Shown here piece after piece: positions 7,168 through 9,653 of a stretch of DNA of 9,653 bases; positions within the stretch are counted from its first letter, which is position 1; every line of letters begins with the position of its first letter. Below the pieces are notes generated by a model. That model saw only the letters and a list, made by a program, of their open reading frames with translations. It searched no databases and had not been told where the DNA came from. The translations under genes were made by a program, and so were the position numbers. The DNA is from Pseudomonadales bacterium (GTDB lineage Bacteria; Pseudomonadota; Gammaproteobacteria; Pseudomonadales; UBA7239), in the NCBI GenBank assembly GCA_020443005.1, contig JAGRJA010000314.1, positions 1 through 9,653 of the forward strand, given 5' to 3'.

Positions 7168-8586
7168 ATGGATATCATTAATTACTTGCTGCCTCGACTG
7201 CGAGTTATCTGTTTGAAGATGCTGGTAGACGCAACCGGTATCACTGTAAGCCTTCTGTTGGCCTTTTTTTTCCTTAAACTGGTTGCAGCTCCTGGATTTA
7301 ACGGACTGATGCATCTTGTGCCTTGGGCGACCGTGCAGGTTGGTTTGGTAGGGATTCTTGTTGGCTATGCAGCTGTTGGGCTTTATCCGGGTTATGGCTT
7401 GAGCAATGTAGACCGATTGCGTCGAGGCACTCTTGTCACCTTTTCTGTCTTTACGATTATAACGGTCTGGGAGTTTGGTACGGGTAGCCGTCATGCACAT
7501 TGGGCAATATTAATTCTGACTTTCTGTTTTGCCATAGTTTTGCTGCCGATTCTCAATGCTCTTGGACGAGCCTTGATGTTGAAGATGGGTTTGTGGGGTG
7601 AACCGGTTGTTATTATTGGTCATTCAGATCAGGCCGGCAAGGTGAGGCAGCTTCTTGAAGCTGACCGGGATTTGGGTTTTATTCCAATTGAAACCGTTGT
7701 TGCGCCCTGCGATCCAGAGACATCAAGTGAAAGTGAAATTGCTGCCTATGAAAAGCTGATCAGGGAAGTGGCTCAGGAAGTCAGGATTGCGATCGTTACC
7801 GAACCTGACCATGTCGGTGATCGTCTTTCCAGCTACCGGGTTGATCATCTGCCCTTCCAGAGAGTTATCATTATTCCCAATATTGACGATATGGGACGGT
7901 TATGGATGACAGCGCGTGATCTCGGAGGCACTCTTGCGCTTGAAATATCCAATAATCTTTTGTATCGCCGGTATAAACTGATAAAGAAAGCCGGTGATTT
8001 TTTTGTCGGGTGGATTTTGTTTCTTCTGGTGGCTCCAATTATCGGGCTTTTGGCCTGGTTCGTGAGCAGGGCGGATAAAGGTTCGCCTTTCTATGCCCAG
8101 GTGCGCGAAGGTTTGAATGGCCGGGAGATAAAAGTCTGGAAACTGCGCACAATGTATACTGATTCACAGGAAAGGCTTGACAGGCTCCTAGCCGAGGATC
8201 CGCAGGCCAAGGCCGAGTGGGAGCAGTATTTCAAATTGAAAAATGACCCTCGTATTATTCCCGGAATCGGTCATTTTTTACGCAAGTTCAGTCTTGATGA
8301 GTTGCCTCAGTTGTACAATGTGGTTTGTGGTGAGTTGAGTCTTGTAGGGCCAAGGCCGTTTCCGCATTATCATCTTGAGTGCTTTGGTTCGGACTTCAGA
8401 AAGCTTCGGCGCAGTGTGTTACCCGGCATTACCGGGCTTTGGCAGGTATCTGCGAGGAGTGATGGTGATATTGAAGTGCAGGAAGCACTGGATTCCTACT
8501 ATATTCACAATTGGTCCATCTGGCTTGATGTCGATATCATGATAAGAACATTTAAAGCTGTCTTCTTCAGCAAGGGCGCTTATTAG
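7168..8586 (+). CDS. WbaP-type undecaprenyl-phosphate sugar phosphotransferase
   Basis: This inner-membrane initiating phosphoglycosyltransferase would transfer a hexose-1-phosphate (galactose or glucose in known WbaP-like enzymes) from a UDP-sugar to undecaprenyl phosphate. With 472 residues it has the full large-monotopic layout. Four hydrophobic segments lie near 21–40, 50–72, 88–104 and 110–133. A Rossmann-like domain begins at PVVIIGHSDQAG (about 146–157), and a Pro-containing membrane helix lies near 276–299. The catalytic domain carries KVWKLRTM, the Asp377–Glu378 dyad in FSLDELPQLYNV, LSLVGPRPFPHYH and PGITGLWQVSAR. ATG 7168 is chosen because AGG at 7155–7157 lies ten bases upstream. 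An in-frame ATG at 7132 would add 12 residues but has no visible Shine-Dalgarno. The sugar is not readable from sequence. The lipase gene abuts its stop codon. Confidence 0.93.
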   Translation: MDIINYLLPRLRVICLKMLVDATGITVSLLLAFFFLKLVAAPGFNGLMHLVPWATVQVGLVGILVGYAAVGLYPGYGLSNVDRLRRGTLVTFSVFTIITVWEFGTGSRHAHWAILILTFCFAIVLLPILNALGRALMLKMGLWGEPVVIIGHSDQAGKVRQLLEADRDLGFIPIETVVAPCDPETSSESEIAAYEKLIREVAQEVRIAIVTEPDHVGDRLSSYRVDHLPFQRVIIIPNIDDMGRLWMTARDLGGTLALEISNNLLYRRYKLIKKAGDFFVGWILFLLVAPIIGLLAWFVSRADKGSPFYAQVREGLNGREIKVWKLRTMYTDSQERLDRLLAEDPQAKAEWEQYFKLKNDPRIIPGIGHFLRKFSLDELPQLYNVVCGELSLVGPRPFPHYHLECFGSDFRKLRRSVLPGITGLWQVSARSDGDIEVQEALDSYYIHNWSIWLDVDIMIRTFKAVFFSKGAY

Positions 8587-9653
8587 TTGAAGGGCTTTCA
8601 GCAGGCTGTTGTTATTCGCCAGATTCTGGTGCTCGTTTTACTGTTTCCTCTTGTTTCTTGTGTTGGTGTTTTGCCCCCCGAGAATTATCCGGTGCCGGAT
8701 ATAGCCAAGCGTGCTGGTTACCGGTCTGCCGAATTTCCAAGGCGGAAAAACGATATTCAATTATTGCTTTCTTTTTCAGGGGGCGGCATCAGAGCGGCCG
8801 CCTTGTCTTATGGTGTGCTACAGGAGCTGCACCGTACACCCCTGCCGAAAAGGGGAAACCTGCTGGATGAGGTGGATTATATCAGCTCAGTGTCAGGCGG
8901 CAGTTTTACGGCTGCCTATTACGGGCTTTTTGGTGATGAAATCTTTGAGCGGTATGAGAAGGATTTCCTGAAAAAAAGTATTCAGAGCGCCTTGCTAAAA
9001 AAAATTATTAGCCCGGGGTATTGGTATAGCTCTGTTTTCAGCGGCTGGAACCGAACAGAAATGGCTGCCGATTATTATGATAAAACGATTTTTCGTGGGA
9101 AAAAAATCGGAGATATTTTGCGGCAGAATCGTGCATTTATTGAAATAAATGCAACTGAACTCAGTCATGGTGGGCGCTTTAGTTATACACAGGAATTTTT
9201 TGATCTTATCTGTTCAGATGTGTCCGCCTACTCTGTTGCAAAAGCAGTTACTGCTTCATCGGCAGTGCCTGTATTATTTCCACCGGTGCCTTTAAAAAAT
9301 TATGCAGACAAGTGTTCGTATCGCGCCATGCCTGCCTTGTACAATGAAGATATCTATCGTCGTTTGTCCGAGCGCCAGAAAGAGTTGGTAAAAATCGCTC
9401 GCCTTTATCGCGATGCAGAACAGAACCCTTTTTTGCATTTGGTTGATGGCGGTATTGCCGATAATCTAGGTGTGCATGCGATGCTGGACAGGCTTTCATT
9501 CCGGTTTGAAGATGTTTCCGCAGATGCTTTTCCCCGGCATCTCGTTATTATTATGGTGAATGCGGAAGTCAAGCCTGCTAATGGTATCAATAATAATTTC
9601 CAGCCTCCTTCCATATCGGAAACCGTAACTGCGATTACTGATAATATGATGAA
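8587..9653 (+). CDS. Patatin-like phospholipase, putative outer-membrane lipoprotein (partial)
   Basis: The frame is open for 355 codons and is cut by the window end, so the C terminus is missing. Translation from TTG at 8587 gives a lipoprotein signal: a short basic start, a hydrophobic core ILVLVLLFP, and the lipobox LVSC at residues 22–25. Cys25 is followed by Val, not the Asp inner-membrane retention signal, which suggests outer-membrane sorting. The patatin fold is shown by the oxyanion loop GGGIR (65–69), the nucleophile elbow SVSGG with Ser103 (first Gly of GxSxG replaced by Ser), and the DGG motif with Asp287 in LVDGGIADNLG. Ser103 and Asp287 would form the catalytic dyad of an acyl hydrolase. 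The TTG follows the wbaP-like TAG directly, and AAGGG at 8572–8576 lies ten bases upstream, implying coupled expression. The lipid substrate and any role in polysaccharide export are unknown. Confidence 0.88.
   Translation, partial: MKGFQQAVVIRQILVLVLLFPLVSCVGVLPPENYPVPDIAKRAGYRSAEFPRRKNDIQLLLSFSGGGIRAAALSYGVLQELHRTPLPKRGNLLDEVDYISSVSGGSFTAAYYGLFGDEIFERYEKDFLKKSIQSALLKKIISPGYWYSSVFSGWNRTEMAADYYDKTIFRGKKIGDILRQNRAFIEINATELSHGGRFSYTQEFFDLICSDVSAYSVAKAVTASSAVPVLFPPVPLKNYADKCSYRAMPALYNEDIYRRLSERQKELVKIARLYRDAEQNPFLHLVDGGIADNLGVHAMLDRLSFRFEDVSADAFPRHLVIIMVNAEVKPANGINNNFQPPSISETVTAITDNMM

Noticed and set aside
8658..8971. Two short forward-strand frames (8658–8870 and 8711–8971) as separate genes
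   Set aside because: They lie in the other frames of the patatin-like gene, which reads open from 8587 to the window end and carries all the family motifs.

Overview
The window looks like a chromosomal segment of a gammaproteobacterium. The basis is the gene order rpmJ–rpsM–rpsK–rpsD–rpoA–rplQ, near full-length agreement of these proteins with the E. coli versions as I remember them, and a cysteine-poor S4. Base composition is moderate, with several A/T-rich spacers. I cannot name the genus. The assignment to class rests on remembered protein sequences, not on a search.

Layout. Bases 1–10 appear to be the last codons of rpmJ (L36, end of the spc operon). Bases 11–114 form a spacer with a possible promoter and an alpha-operon-like leader. 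Bases 115–3010 hold the alpha operon (S13, S11, S4, RNA polymerase alpha, L17), closed by a strong intrinsic terminator at 3030–3056. A monocistronic-looking class V aminotransferase of the alanine/serine–glyoxylate type follows (3106–4287), with its own terminator (4303–4342). A spacer of about 360 bases comes next; it holds a possible small reverse-strand ORF and a possible promoter. From 4705 a surface-polysaccharide block runs to the end of the window: ugd (UDP-glucose to UDP-glucuronate), uxs (UDP-glucuronate to UDP-xylose), a WbaP-type initiating phosphoglycosyltransferase, and a patatin-like lipase with a lipoprotein signal. The lipase is cut off by the right edge of the window.

How the genes work together. 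The first half is translation and transcription core machinery, probably autoregulated by S4. The second half reads as the start of an exopolysaccharide, capsule or O-antigen locus. Ugd and Uxs lie 3 bases apart and make consecutive nucleotide sugars. The WbaP-like enzyme would load the first sugar phosphate onto undecaprenyl phosphate at the inner membrane. The putative outer-membrane lipase starts directly after the wbaP-like stop codon, so it is probably co-expressed, although its link to polysaccharide is inferred from position only. The aminotransferase has no evident tie to either block.

No rRNA, tRNA, CRISPR array, insertion sequence or attachment site was seen. I found no convincing undescribed system. 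The least ordinary items are the patatin lipoprotein in the polysaccharide block, a small reverse-strand ORF with a ribbon-helix-helix-like pattern, and homopolymer runs of 8–9 bases in four successive genes.
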